DNA from: a bacterium
Lineage (GTDB): Bacteria > Electryoneota > B3-LCP
Assembly: GCA_018812585.1 (NCBI GenBank)
Contig: JAHJDJ010000171.1
Coordinates: 1-39,678, forward strand
Length of the DNA: 39,678 nt
Direction of reading: 5' to 3'
A program made the position numbers and the translations under genes. Below are positions 32,485 to 39,678 of this stretch, piece after piece. The notes below the pieces were generated by a model. That model was given only the letters and a program-made list of their open reading frames with translations. It was not told where the DNA came from and did no database searches. The stretch's first letter is position 1. The number at the start of each line of letters is the position of its first letter.

Positions 32485-32523
32485 TTTAAAGCAGGCAAAT
32501 AGCCGCTTGCATTCTTCTTGTGA

Positions 32524-33237
32524 TTACTGATCACCCGATTTGGTGGGTTGACGGAATTTAGGTGGATCCAGTTTGTAAAGCTTGCGGCCTTCGATAACAC
32601 CGAAGCTGAGGAACAGCGAGAACAGCACCAGCGCCGCTCCCAGAGCCAATAAGCTGAAAAGCGTGAATCGCTTCCCCAGGATATTAAAGGTGGGATTATT
32701 AAACCACCAGACAATGATATTTGAGATAATAATGGCCAAACGGACTTCTGTGGGGCCAAACCCGACAAAAGAGATTTTGAAGACGCCTCGGGCAATGGTC
32801 ACCAGATAGACCAGAATGGTCATGGAGAAGTAGGCGATGATCAACAGCAGAGCGAGGTTCATCTCCATGAAGTTGGAAAGCCCCATAGCAAAACAGATCA
32901 CGAACGTTGAAATGGCGTCGCTGAAATGATCCACAAATAGGCCGTAACGTTCCCGTTCGATGTGCCTCACCCGGGCTAAGGTGCCGTCTAAACTGTCCGC
33001 CCACCAATGCAGAACCAACCCGGCATTTACCACCCACAGCCAGTTACTATTGAAATTCGTCAACCAATAAGCAGCGCCAATAATCAGCGTCGCGGCCAGG
33101 CCCAATCCCGTCAAGTGGTCGGGGATCACCCATTCCGGCAGGCGCACCGCCATCCAGGGGAGCACGCGGCGCTCAAAGGGTCCCAGGGAAATGTTGTTGA
33201 TGCGTGCTTTGGATGAGTTCGAATCAAGGGCGTCCAC
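32524..33237 (-). CDS. CDP-alcohol phosphatidyltransferase
   Basis: A 237-residue membrane enzyme with about six helices and the full family motif D-x2-D-G-x2-A-R-x9-G-x3-D-x3-D: D81, D84, G85, A88, R89, G99, D103 and D107. The enzymes of this family join an alcohol (inositol phosphate, glycerol phosphate, choline and so on) to a CDP-linked lipid in the membrane. The substrate cannot be read from the sequence. The GTG start shares its G with the GtrA stop (TAGTG). It ends at cassette B. Confidence 0.9.
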   Translation of the reverse strand: MDALDSNSSKARINNISLGPFERRVLPWMAVRLPEWVIPDHLTGLGLAATLIIGAAYWLTNFNSNWLWVVNAGLVLHWWADSLDGTLARVRHIERERYGLFVDHFSDAISTFVICFAMGLSNFMEMNLALLLIIAYFSMTILVYLVTIARGVFKISFVGFGPTEVRLAIIISNIIVWWFNNPTFNILGKRFTLFSLLALGAALVLFSLFLSFGVIEGRKLYKLDPPKFRQPTKSGDQ

Positions 33238-33707
33238 TATGCTTTCCGTCCTTTAAAGATGACCTTCTCATTCAGCCAGAATTTTATAAATGGCCCTAAC
33301 ATCATCCCACATAAGTTCGAGATCATAAAATGGACCCCTGCAAAAGTAGTCAGAGACCAGAGTACTGTTATATTTGCCACCAGATCGACCAGCCCGGTCA
33401 TACTATTGTAAATTAAGAGATGCTTAAAGAATGATTTCGGGTTTTCGCCGTTGCGGTCATTCCAGGTCCAGTAGCGATGCCAGAGGAAGTTGTGAATGAT
33501 GGCGATTTCGATGGCCAGCAGACCGGCAGGAATAATAGGAATATGCAGTATCCCTTTAAACAGATACAGGCAGGCAGAATTTACAATCATGCCCATCCAG
33601 GCGACCAGGTTGAATTTTGTGCTGCGAAAAACCAGTTGAAGAACGTTTTTTGTGTTTACCGTCAAGGTGGTTCCAAATATCGGATATTTAGGGATTTGCC
33701 TGCTCAT
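33237..33707 (-). CDS. GtrA-family membrane protein
   Basis: A 156-residue protein with four membrane helices of the GtrA type, e.g. NLVAWMGMIVNSACLYLF, IEIAIIHNFLWHRYWTWND and a C-terminal NEKVIFKG. GtrA proteins are thought to flip polyprenyl-phosphate sugars across the membrane. The KFxxVG-like first helix and the FxxxxxWxF segment fit. The ATG at 33707 is used; a TTG at 33719 is also in frame. Coupled by one base to the phosphatidyltransferase gene downstream, so both may act on lipid-linked substrates. Confidence 0.85.
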   Translation of the reverse strand: MSRQIPKYPIFGTTLTVNTKNVLQLVFRSTKFNLVAWMGMIVNSACLYLFKGILHIPIIPAGLLAIEIAIIHNFLWHRYWTWNDRNGENPKSFFKHLLIYNSMTGLVDLVANITVLWSLTTFAGVHFMISNLCGMMLGPFIKFWLNEKVIFKGRKA

Positions 33708-33789
33708 GCTTTGCTGCAATAAAGAAAATTTTACAGCAATCTATTTTACTTCAATGCTATTTTGAGTCGCCTCTGGATAGCGTCGATTT

Positions 33790-33900
33790 TCACCAATATA
33801 CTCCCACACTCCAGCTATATCAAGAGATAACCATATAATTTCTCTTTATAATGCCGTGTGCAAGGCAACAAAAAACGTCAGAAATAAGTTCTGACGCTGT
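33790..33900 (-). repeat. Promoter-terminator cassette C
   Basis: Hairpin CGTCAGAA/TTCTGACG (33875-33897) with a T-run (minus strand) ends the GNAT gene. AAGAGA-N13-TCTCTT (33822-33846) overlaps the promoter TTGATA (33818-33823), 17-bp spacer, TATATT (33795-33800). It drives gtrA and the phosphatidyltransferase gene. Third copy of the cassette within 2.8 kb. Confidence 0.85.
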
Positions 33901-33937
33901 GGAAAGTAGTTTTCCCTTAAATATACACATTAATGGC

Positions 33938-34411
33938 TCATAACTCTTTACTCAAGATATGAACACTCTCCCGGTATCCTTTCGCCTGAAAAACGGCGTG
34001 AGCGTTGACATTTTCATGCAGTACCGCCATTTCGATGCGGTTAATCCCCAGGCTACGCGTATAAGTTTCCGCTTCCTTCAGCAGACGGTCGGCTATCTTC
34101 TGCCGCCGATAAGCCGGTTTCACGTACAATTCGGCGATGAAGCTGTTCTGACCCGGATAAACGTCCGGTTCCAGCGGATCGACCCGCCCGAAAAAGCAGA
34201 GATGCCCCATTATTTGACCGTCCGCTTCTGCGATGAAAAAGGTACCCTCAGTAGAGCTTATCCTATCCAGCAGATATTTGAAATAGGGCTCGATGATCTC
34301 CTCGGTCGGAGCTAACCGTTTGTCGAATTGACGCAATTCCTCGTGTAATTCGCCGGATAAGAGCTTCAATTCAGGGAGGTCGTTCTCTTTGTATTTGCGG
34401 ATGGTAATCAT
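33938..34411 (-). CDS. GNAT-family N-acetyltransferase
   Basis: A 157-residue GNAT protein that would transfer acetyl from acetyl-CoA to an amino group. Motif A is ELYVKPAYRRQKIADRLL; the usual R/Q-x-x-G-x-G/A pyrophosphate loop is RRQKIA here, with Lys in place of Gly. The late block MAVLHENVNAHAVFQAKGY is the standard motif B. Substrate unknown. It is 39 bp after the exported 247-aa gene and may be cotranscribed. No clear ribosome site is visible. Confidence 0.85.
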   Translation of the reverse strand: MITIRKYKENDLPELKLLSGELHEELRQFDKRLAPTEEIIEPYFKYLLDRISSTEGTFFIAEADGQIMGHLCFFGRVDPLEPDVYPGQNSFIAELYVKPAYRRQKIADRLLKEAETYTRSLGINRIEMAVLHENVNAHAVFQAKGYRESVHILSKEL

Positions 34412-34450
34412 GTTGCTATTCGTAGTTGCAAGTAATTGGACATGCCCACC

Positions 34451-35194
34451 CTACTCTTCCACGATATATCCATACTTTACCAATAATAAATCCTCATCCT
34501 GAATTTGGCCGATGCCGGGAGCATACCGCTTGTATTCTTTTTCCAGCGGATTCAGTCCGGAGGTTTCCTTAGTCTTCAGGCAGTTGTCAAAGGTTCCGGC
34601 TGGTGTTTTAAAGGTCTCGGTCAGACTGATCACTTCTCCTCGGTCCAGCGCTTTCCCTGGGGCGATCTCCTGATAATATTTCATACCGATCTTAGGCGAC
34701 CCCGGCATGATCAACCCCGGCAGCGCATCGCCTTCATAAGCCAGCCAGGCGCCTTCGTGCTTCACCACCTTCCCCTTCTTGTAGATATCCACTTCTTCGC
34801 CAAAATAGAAGACGTCGCCATTATCAGCATCGATGGCAAAAAAGTTGCGCGATATTTCTACCAGCTCGCCATCCTCTTCTTCCCTCTCCTCGACGACCCG
34901 AGTCATGATGTTACCAACCTCGCGGGTCTCATCCATAACGGTGAGGGTGACACGGTCATCCTCATCGGCCAGCACGATCTGAAATCCCGGTTTCAAGATG
35001 AAATAACTGTTTTCACCCTGATCAGCGAAAATCCTGTTATCCAGATTGAAATCGCTCTGCCAACCCTGCATGACGCCGCCGGAAGCCTCTCCCAGTCCTT
35101 CGTCGTCGTCATCACAAAGAGCTGTTCCCATCCAGCAGAACATGAGCAAGGTCACTGCCAGAAGGAAGATCGTGAAGTTATTTCTGAGATACAT
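34451..35194 (-). CDS. Conserved exported protein of unknown function
   Basis: A 247-residue protein with a signal peptide (1-27, ending GTALC) and a very acidic start of the mature chain (DDDDEGLGEASG). The rest is beta-rich with FILKPGFQIVL, DETREVGNIMTRVVEE, DNGDVFYFGEEVDIYKKGK, GLIMPGSPKIGMKYYQE, and TPAGTFDNCLKTKET and YAPGIGQIQDE blocks. I know similar uncharacterised exported proteins in many bacteria, but no function. It has a perfect promoter 43 bp upstream. The Asp-rich stretch may bind calcium (inference). Confidence 0.75.
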   Translation of the reverse strand: MYLRNNFTIFLLAVTLLMFCWMGTALCDDDDEGLGEASGGVMQGWQSDFNLDNRIFADQGENSYFILKPGFQIVLADEDDRVTLTVMDETREVGNIMTRVVEEREEEDGELVEISRNFFAIDADNGDVFYFGEEVDIYKKGKVVKHEGAWLAYEGDALPGLIMPGSPKIGMKYYQEIAPGKALDRGEVISLTETFKTPAGTFDNCLKTKETSGLNPLEKEYKRYAPGIGQIQDEDLLLVKYGYIVEE

Positions 35195-35236
35195 AGTCAG
35201 TCTCCTCGATTTGTTGAAGGTGATGGGATTTGTCTA

Positions 35237-35265
35237 AATATAGGCATTTCTTCTTATTTTGTCAA
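35237..35265 (-). promoter_or_regulatory. Consensus promoter of the exported 247-aa protein gene
   Basis: Minus strand TTGACA, 17-bp spacer, TATATT; start near 35230. Unlike cassettes A-C it lacks the hairpin and the palindrome, having only AAGAAG at the corresponding place. Confidence 0.75.
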
Positions 35266-35415
35266 GAAGAGTATACCTGAATTAATTGATAAAATACGCT
35301 TTTGAGAAGATCACAAGCGATAGATGCACTGACAGAATTGACACACACAGTTGTTGCATTTCGCTTCCTCATATTTTAAATTTAGCAGCAATTCTGTTAA
35401 ATTGAGGAGTCATCG

Positions 35416-36249
35416 TTGCAGCTATTGAAATCCTGGCTCGTGATCACGCTCATCATTCTACTGCTAAGCGGTTGCAGTAACACCTCCACCCCGCCCCCTG
35501 ATCTGCCAAAGCACGGTATCGTCGCTTACGGAGACAGCAGGGAACATCACAACCGGCATCGAGAATTAGTGCAGGCCATACTGCAAAGCGAACCGTCAGT
35601 CGTCATTCATACCGGGGATTTCGTCACACACAACGACCGCAAGAAGGAATGGGACACGTCCCTGGAAATCATGCAGCCTCTGATGGAGGGCGCACTCTTT
35701 CTTCCTGCGCGGGGTAATCACGAAAAAGACGCCGCCCAGTTCGCGGATTACTTCGACCTGCCTGACAGCAGATCCTGGTTTTCGACGGATCACGACAGTA
35801 TCCATTACATTGTCATAGACAGCGAAAGGGACCAGTGGCAGGATTCGACACAATACCGGTGGATACTTAAGGATCTGCAATCAACTCCTGATAATACGCT
35901 GCTGACGGTTGCGATCTTCCATATACCGGTCTTCACGGTGGGGAAATGGGAGCCATCGCGATCGTTGCGTTACAAACTAACGCCTCTATTTGCAGAATAT
36001 GGCGTTGACCTGGTGATCAATGGGCACAATCACAGTTACGAGCGTTTGGAGAAAGAAGGGATTACATACATTGTTACAGGGGGTGGTGGTGCGCCTCTAT
36101 ACGATAAAACCGATGTTGGAGACGAGGTGAGTCTCAGGTTCCATAAAGGGATCCATTTTTGTGTATTCGAACGGATAGGCAAGCGATTGTCAGGGAGAGT
36201 GTACACACCTAATTTCGAAGAAATAGACCAGTTTACGATTGAAGGTTGA
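35416..36249 (+). CDS. Metallophosphoesterase lipoprotein
   Basis: A 277-residue exported phosphoesterase. The N terminus is a lipoprotein signal with lipobox LLLSGC (Cys at 20), so it is anchored to the outer or inner membrane. Calcineurin-like metal motifs: AYGDSREH (GDxR), VIHTGDFVTHN, PARGNHE, FHIPVF and INGHNHSYER; this is the purple acid phosphatase-like subgroup. Natural substrate unknown. TTG start with GAGGAG 6 bp upstream. The stop codon abuts that of the convergent gene. Confidence 0.88.
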   Translation: MQLLKSWLVITLIILLLSGCSNTSTPPPDLPKHGIVAYGDSREHHNRHRELVQAILQSEPSVVIHTGDFVTHNDRKKEWDTSLEIMQPLMEGALFLPARGNHEKDAAQFADYFDLPDSRSWFSTDHDSIHYIVIDSERDQWQDSTQYRWILKDLQSTPDNTLLTVAIFHIPVFTVGKWEPSRSLRYKLTPLFAEYGVDLVINGHNHSYERLEKEGITYIVTGGGGAPLYDKTDVGDEVSLRFHKGIHFCVFERIGKRLSGRVYTPNFEEIDQFTIEG

Positions 36250-38199
36250 TCACTTCTGAACGGAGACCGGAAGTTCAGGGACGCCTTGCAGCCGCGCACT
36301 GATCAGATGATGAGTTGTGATGGTAAACGCGGCGAAATCGCGGTAAAGCTGCTCTGCCAACCCAGACTGCTCCAAGACCGGTTCCAGACCCGGATAGGCA
36401 TACAAGTGTTTCTGGCCATCCCGTGAGCGGATGAAATAGTAATCCCCACGAATGAAGCCTAACACCCCGCTATGGTGGAAAATGGCGTGGTTATCCCCTT
36501 CTCGCAGTAAGCTCGCCCCCAGAGTATTATTGACCCACTCCCCGCCTAAGATATCCATCACTGTTGCTGTCACATCGATCTGGCTGCCGATACGAGAGCT
36601 GATTCCCGGATCAAGCACGTCCGGGCAGACCAGCAGCAAAGGCGTCCGGTAGAGACTGAGATCCAGCTCCAGCTTGGTTTGCCAATTCAATCCGGTATCT
36701 CCGAAGACAACCAGCAGCGTATTATCCCCCCATTCCGCCTCTTGAATGCCTTCGTAAAAACGACCCAGCGCGTAGTCTGCATACAAAAAAGCATCAAATC
36801 GTTCAGCATTGGGATCATCCGGGTTATAGCGGGGATAAGGCACATCCGGGCAGATAAACGGATGGTGATTCGACCCGGTCAGTATCATGCCGAGGAAAGG
36901 CTCCTCCAGTTGATTGAAATCCTGCAGCGCTCTGCGGTATAGAACGCCATCCGGCACTCCCAGGCAGGAGACCGCGGAATCGGGTGGAAAATTATCTTTT
37001 GAGGTCAAATATTCGAACCCATTGGCCAATGTAAAGCCCTGCATATTATCGAAATGCGGGTCGTGTGGAATGTAGAACCGCGTGCGGTAGCCTCGCGCGC
37101 GCAGCAGGGTACCCAACCCTGAAAATTCGTACTGACCTTCCATGCGGTTGATCAGCGGCTTCCCCTGCATCGGAGGCAGGCCGGTGACAATTGAGAAGAC
37201 TGCATTTCGGGTGAATCCTGCATTGGCAAAGAAGTGCGGGAACAGCATCCCCTCCATAGCAAGTCGGTCGAATTCTGGTCCCAGATCCTCGACGCCCCCG
37301 CAGCTTGACAGGAAATCAGCCGCCAGCGATTCCATCACGACCACGATGACATTGAGGGGCATCTTCTCACCAGAACTATCGATCCTGGCGATGGGATGAT
37401 TGGGGATCAGATTCTGCTCATCGATGTCCAGAATGCCTCTGGTTCTCCGGTTCGCCTCTGCAACGGACATCAGGTCAGCGAATTCTTTTCCAGCGGTTCT
37501 GTCAGCGTCCTCAAACAGGGTATCATTCATAAAGGTGAAGCAGCTATTCAAGGCGAGCTGATTGGGGAAATTATGGGGACTGAAGTAGGCGATCCCCCAA
37601 TTAATCGGCGACCACTGCGAAATCCTGCCTCGGATCGCCAGAAATATCAATCCCAAAGCCAGAGGATAGATTGCTAACTGCCAGTACCAGGTGAGTCTTT
37701 CAGGCCGCTTGAAGGTCAATTTCGATATGCTTCTCAGAAACCAATAGACGCCAGCTATCAGTGCGATAAGAGCGATCAGATACAGCGGCAGAGAAAATGA
37801 TTCCCAAAGCATCTGCAATACTATTTCGGGCGTATCAAACCATTGCAAAGCCAAGTGATTCAGCCGCGTATTGAAATGACCGAAGAATTCCAGGTCAATG
37901 ATATTCAGTAAGAAGGCAAGGATGCCGGTTATCGTCAGATATATTGTGGAGATAATGCGGGTAGTCTTTGAGGAAGAGAAGCCAATCCTGGGTATAAGGC
38001 CGATCAATGCAATGGGCGCGATCAAATAGCCTGTGACGGTTAAGTCAAAGCGGAAACCGATTAGAAATGATTTGATTATCGTGGCGGAATCGATGTCTTG
38101 CGCGAGTTCGATATAGCGCCATAGAAGCAGGCCTCTGATGACCGCGAAAACGCTGACGAAGAAAAGCATCACTAACAGTAAATACTTGATATTTTTCAT
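36250..38199 (-). CDS. LTA-synthase-like sulfatase-family membrane protein
   Basis: A 649-residue protein with about five N-terminal membrane helices (to about 205) and a C-terminal alkaline-phosphatase-fold sulfatase domain: NVIVVVMESLAADFL with the metal Glu, the GFTRNAVFSIVTG segment with the probable nucleophile Thr, and the late VVFGDTGLN metal site. Such proteins transfer glycerol phosphate or phosphoethanolamine from lipids to glycans on the periplasmic face. In a Gram-negative, an OpgB- or EptA-like role is more likely than LTA synthesis. The start at 38199 follows AAGGGTG; the predicted transcription start (38219) rules out the in-frame TTG at 38223. Confidence 0.85.
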   Translation of the reverse strand: MKNIKYLLLVMLFFVSVFAVIRGLLLWRYIELAQDIDSATIIKSFLIGFRFDLTVTGYLIAPIALIGLIPRIGFSSSKTTRIISTIYLTITGILAFLLNIIDLEFFGHFNTRLNHLALQWFDTPEIVLQMLWESFSLPLYLIALIALIAGVYWFLRSISKLTFKRPERLTWYWQLAIYPLALGLIFLAIRGRISQWSPINWGIAYFSPHNFPNQLALNSCFTFMNDTLFEDADRTAGKEFADLMSVAEANRRTRGILDIDEQNLIPNHPIARIDSSGEKMPLNVIVVVMESLAADFLSSCGGVEDLGPEFDRLAMEGMLFPHFFANAGFTRNAVFSIVTGLPPMQGKPLINRMEGQYEFSGLGTLLRARGYRTRFYIPHDPHFDNMQGFTLANGFEYLTSKDNFPPDSAVSCLGVPDGVLYRRALQDFNQLEEPFLGMILTGSNHHPFICPDVPYPRYNPDDPNAERFDAFLYADYALGRFYEGIQEAEWGDNTLLVVFGDTGLNWQTKLELDLSLYRTPLLLVCPDVLDPGISSRIGSQIDVTATVMDILGGEWVNNTLGASLLREGDNHAIFHHSGVLGFIRGDYYFIRSRDGQKHLYAYPGLEPVLEQSGLAEQLYRDFAAFTITTHHLISARLQGVPELPVSVQK

Positions 38200-38225
38200 G
38201 AGCACCCTTAGTTTGGATGGCAAGA

Positions 38226-38254
38226 AATATACGCGATTTTCTGATCAGAATCAA
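38226..38254 (-). promoter_or_regulatory. Promoter of the LTA-synthase-like gene
   Basis: Minus strand TTGATT, 17-bp spacer, TATATT; start near 38219, which decides the start codon. Confidence 0.65.
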
Positions 38255-38307
38255 GTTATTTGTCGGGGAGTAAAGTTTGAGGTGAGGCAGATGGCTGATT
38301 GTACAAT

Positions 38308-38345
38308 AAAAAAAGCCGAGCTCCAGACGAAGTTCGGCTTTTATT
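38308..38345 (-). terminator. Terminator of the WecG/TagA gene
   Basis: AGCCGA...TCGGCT stem followed on the minus strand by seven T; also T-rich on the plus strand. Confidence 0.85.
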
Positions 38346-38362
38346 TCTAACGGTAGAATCAG

Positions 38363-39124
38363 TTAGGCACGCTGTACACGGACCGTGCGTTTAAACATCT
38401 CTGCGCCTACCAGCAGCAGGAAGTTCAGATTAGTCAGCAGATAGCGTTTCCACATCCGTCCCGGTTCCTGCAGGAAGCGATAGAACCATTCCAGTCCCCA
38501 GTTTTGCATCCAGACGGGGGCTCTTTTGGTTACACCGGCAACGACGTCAAAACTACCGCCGACGCCGTGCACCACCGGAACGCCCATGCGATACAAATAT
38601 TTGCTGACGAACTTTTCTTTCTTCGGAGATCCAAAGGCCAGGAAGATGATGTCTGCTCCGCTTTCGCGGATTTCATCTGCGACGCGGTCTTCTTCTTCGG
38701 ATTTAAAGTATCCGTCGCGGTAACCGGCGACCTTCAGTTTGGGATAGAGCTTCGTGTAGGAATCAACGACCTTGCGGACCACGTCCGGCTTCGCGCCGAG
38801 GAAGTAGATGGAATGGCCTTTTTCAGCGGCCTTTTTTACCAGTTCACCCATCAGATCGGTACCGTTGACTCTACCAGCGATGGGCTGTCCCATGTATTTC
38901 GACAACCAGACCAGCGGCATCCCATCGGCGCCGACGATGTCAGCGTCATTGATGATGCGGCGTAGTATCTGGTCGTGACGAGCTTTGACTAATTTGGCGA
39001 CGTTGACGACAACGATCTGGTGAGGAACTCCTGAGCGAATATAATCTTCGCAATGTTTTAGTGTATCCTCAAGATTTACGTTGTCGACTCTGACATTGAA
39101 GAAAAACTTTTTTTCAACTTTCAT
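38363..39124 (-). CDS. WecG/TagA/CpsF-family glycosyltransferase (GT26)
   Basis: A 253-residue glycosyltransferase of the GT26 family that adds N-acetylmannosamine(-uronate) or a related sugar to a polyprenyl-linked glycan at the inner membrane. Seen: VVVNVAKLVKA, the catalytic-type DADIVGADGMPLVWLSK with the family Asp, GRVNGTDLM, IYFLGAKPDVV, the FLAFGSPKKEKFV block, and GVGGSFDVVAG. The C-terminal amphipathic FYRFLQEPGRMWKRYL helix docks to the membrane. Single gene with a strong GGGG ribosome site, own terminator, and a long upstream leader. Confidence 0.92.
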   Translation of the reverse strand: MKVEKKFFFNVRVDNVNLEDTLKHCEDYIRSGVPHQIVVVNVAKLVKARHDQILRRIINDADIVGADGMPLVWLSKYMGQPIAGRVNGTDLMGELVKKAAEKGHSIYFLGAKPDVVRKVVDSYTKLYPKLKVAGYRDGYFKSEEEDRVADEIRESGADIIFLAFGSPKKEKFVSKYLYRMGVPVVHGVGGSFDVVAGVTKRAPVWMQNWGLEWFYRFLQEPGRMWKRYLLTNLNFLLLVGAEMFKRTVRVQRA

Positions 39125-39362
39125 GCATCCCCTCTGAACACCTGTTTCATCTCAAATCAACGCGTGCTATCTGGTGATAAGTAAGCAGTGCACTTGGATC
39201 TGGTCTGGTGTGGAAGATGCGGGCAGCCGTGTGGGAAATTGCCTGGTAGTACTGCATACAGGCAGGTGCAAAAAAAACGATCACAAGGGCTATCCGCGTC
39301 ACTCCTCTCAGTTGAACTTACCTTAATCTGTAGCCATGATACGAAATCTATGGGGCCTAGTG

Positions 39363-39378
39363 AGTGATGTATCTCACA
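39363..39378. promoter_or_regulatory. CRP/FNR-like binding site
   Basis: On the minus strand TGTGA-N6-TCACT, one base off the TGTGA-N6-TCACA palindrome also found upstream of hsp20. Position is inside the predicted leader. Confidence 0.35.
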
Positions 39379-39619
39379 AAACCCGAATTATTTTAATCTT
39401 TTTGGGGGTAATTCCAGCCTTCTCCCTTTTATAAAAGAGAAAAGACGCCATCATGTTCACCGTTTCAGGTGAAATTGATCGTGCCTCCGCGCTGTCTGCC
39501 GATCTCGTTTGGGTCGACTTTCAGGTGTGCGTCTGCGACTATACCTGTATGAGATGAAGATACTCATTATAATAATGAAGTTCGAACCTTTTAGACTTTA
39601 GAATAGACTAAGTCTGCTC

Positions 39620-39648
39620 AATGTACAAAAGTTTTTTCTGAAGGTCAA
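39620..39648 (-). promoter_or_regulatory. Promoter for a long-leader transcript
   Basis: Minus strand TTGACC, 17-bp spacer, TACATT; start near 39613, 490 nt before the WecG/TagA ATG. Confidence 0.5.
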
Positions 39649-39678
39649 GCATTTAATAGAATACTTCGATTTTTTATG

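Larger units (their letters stand above)
39125..39678. other. 554-bp upstream region: promoter, CRP-like site, hairpins
   Basis: It holds a minus-strand promoter (39620-39648), giving a 490-nt leader for the glycosyltransferase gene or a separate RNA. Within the leader are the hairpins TTCACC/GGTGAA (39456-39473) and CTTTT/AAAAG-rich (39419-39444) and a CRP-like site (39363-39378). A 26-codon minus ORF from ATG 39454 overlaps the hairpins; I cannot support it as a real gene. Nothing else coding is visible. Confidence 0.5.

Noticed and set aside
31098-33900. CRISPR array explanation for the three repeats
   Set aside because: Copies are ~1.2-1.4 kb apart with genes between, each contains a promoter and terminator, and no cas gene is near.
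34505-35305. A 266-codon open frame on the plus strand opposite the exported 247-aa protein
   Set aside because: It is a shadow: the minus frame has a signal peptide, a perfect promoter and recognisable conserved blocks, while the plus frame has no family pattern and no ribosome site.
38504-38965. 153-codon plus-strand frame opposite the WecG/TagA gene
   Set aside because: Shadow of a well-recognised glycosyltransferase.
39360-39460. 26-codon minus-strand ORF (start 39454)
   Set aside because: No ribosome site, overlaps two hairpins, and the peptide shows no family; could be chance.

Overview
The window reads as a chromosomal segment of a Gram-negative bacterium, most likely from a candidate phylum of the FCB superphylum (KSB1/Zixibacteria/Electryonea-like; inference). 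Evidence: two exported proteins end in type IX secretion (Por) C-terminal sorting domains, one with the YPNPFN signature; lipid A synthesis (LpxH-type hydrolase), an outer-membrane-type barrel and a lipoprotein point to an outer membrane; promoters are sigma70-like with 17-bp spacers and often TATATT as the -10. No rRNA, tRNA, CRISPR array, complete insertion sequence or prophage was seen.

Layout. 1-7.2 kb: start of a MarC-family membrane protein, a PIN-domain/small-protein pair with overlapping ends, an archaeal-type GatE, a DUF1858 redox-disulfide protein, a UbiA-family prenyltransferase, and a PmbA/TldD protease pair. 7.3-15.2 kb: a B12-binding radical SAM protein, an Hsp20 gene with a textbook sigma54 promoter, an AT-rich orphan, a large T9SS cargo protein next to a class A penicillin-binding protein, and two MITE-like elements. 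15.2-22.7 kb: an 11-gene minus-strand unit headed by an Rrf2 regulator: Mrp ATPase, MIP18/DUF59 protein, ThiI-like PP-loop enzyme, a 94-aa unknown, QueH, cysteine desulfurase, an IscU-MIP18 fusion, a degenerate IscU-like protein, CobO and LpxH. This looks like a coordinated Fe-S cluster and tRNA sulfur/queuosine module. 22.8-30.4 kb: AlkA-type glycosylase, small T9SS cargo, GT39-type glycosyltransferase, and a complete fixABCX electron-bifurcating ETF operon with no nif genes. 30.4-33.9 kb: three consecutive minus-strand transcription units (DUF6448; 4-TM protein plus barrel; GtrA plus CDP-alcohol phosphatidyltransferase) separated by three copies of a ~110-bp cassette. Each cassette contains a terminator hairpin, a 25-bp AAGAGA-N13-TCTCTT palindrome and a strong promoter at fixed spacing. 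33.9-39.7 kb: GNAT acetyltransferase, a conserved exported protein, a metallophosphoesterase lipoprotein, an LTA-synthase-like sulfatase, a WecG/TagA glycosyltransferase, and a 550-bp region with a promoter and possible structured leader.

The most interesting signals are the repeated promoter-terminator cassettes, the Rrf2-headed Fe-S/tRNA operon with its fusion and degenerate scaffold proteins, the archaeal-type GatE in a bacterial context, and the sigma54-driven Hsp20 with a CRP-like palindrome and helically phased TGTCA half-sites upstream. All family calls are from reading the translated sequence without database searches.
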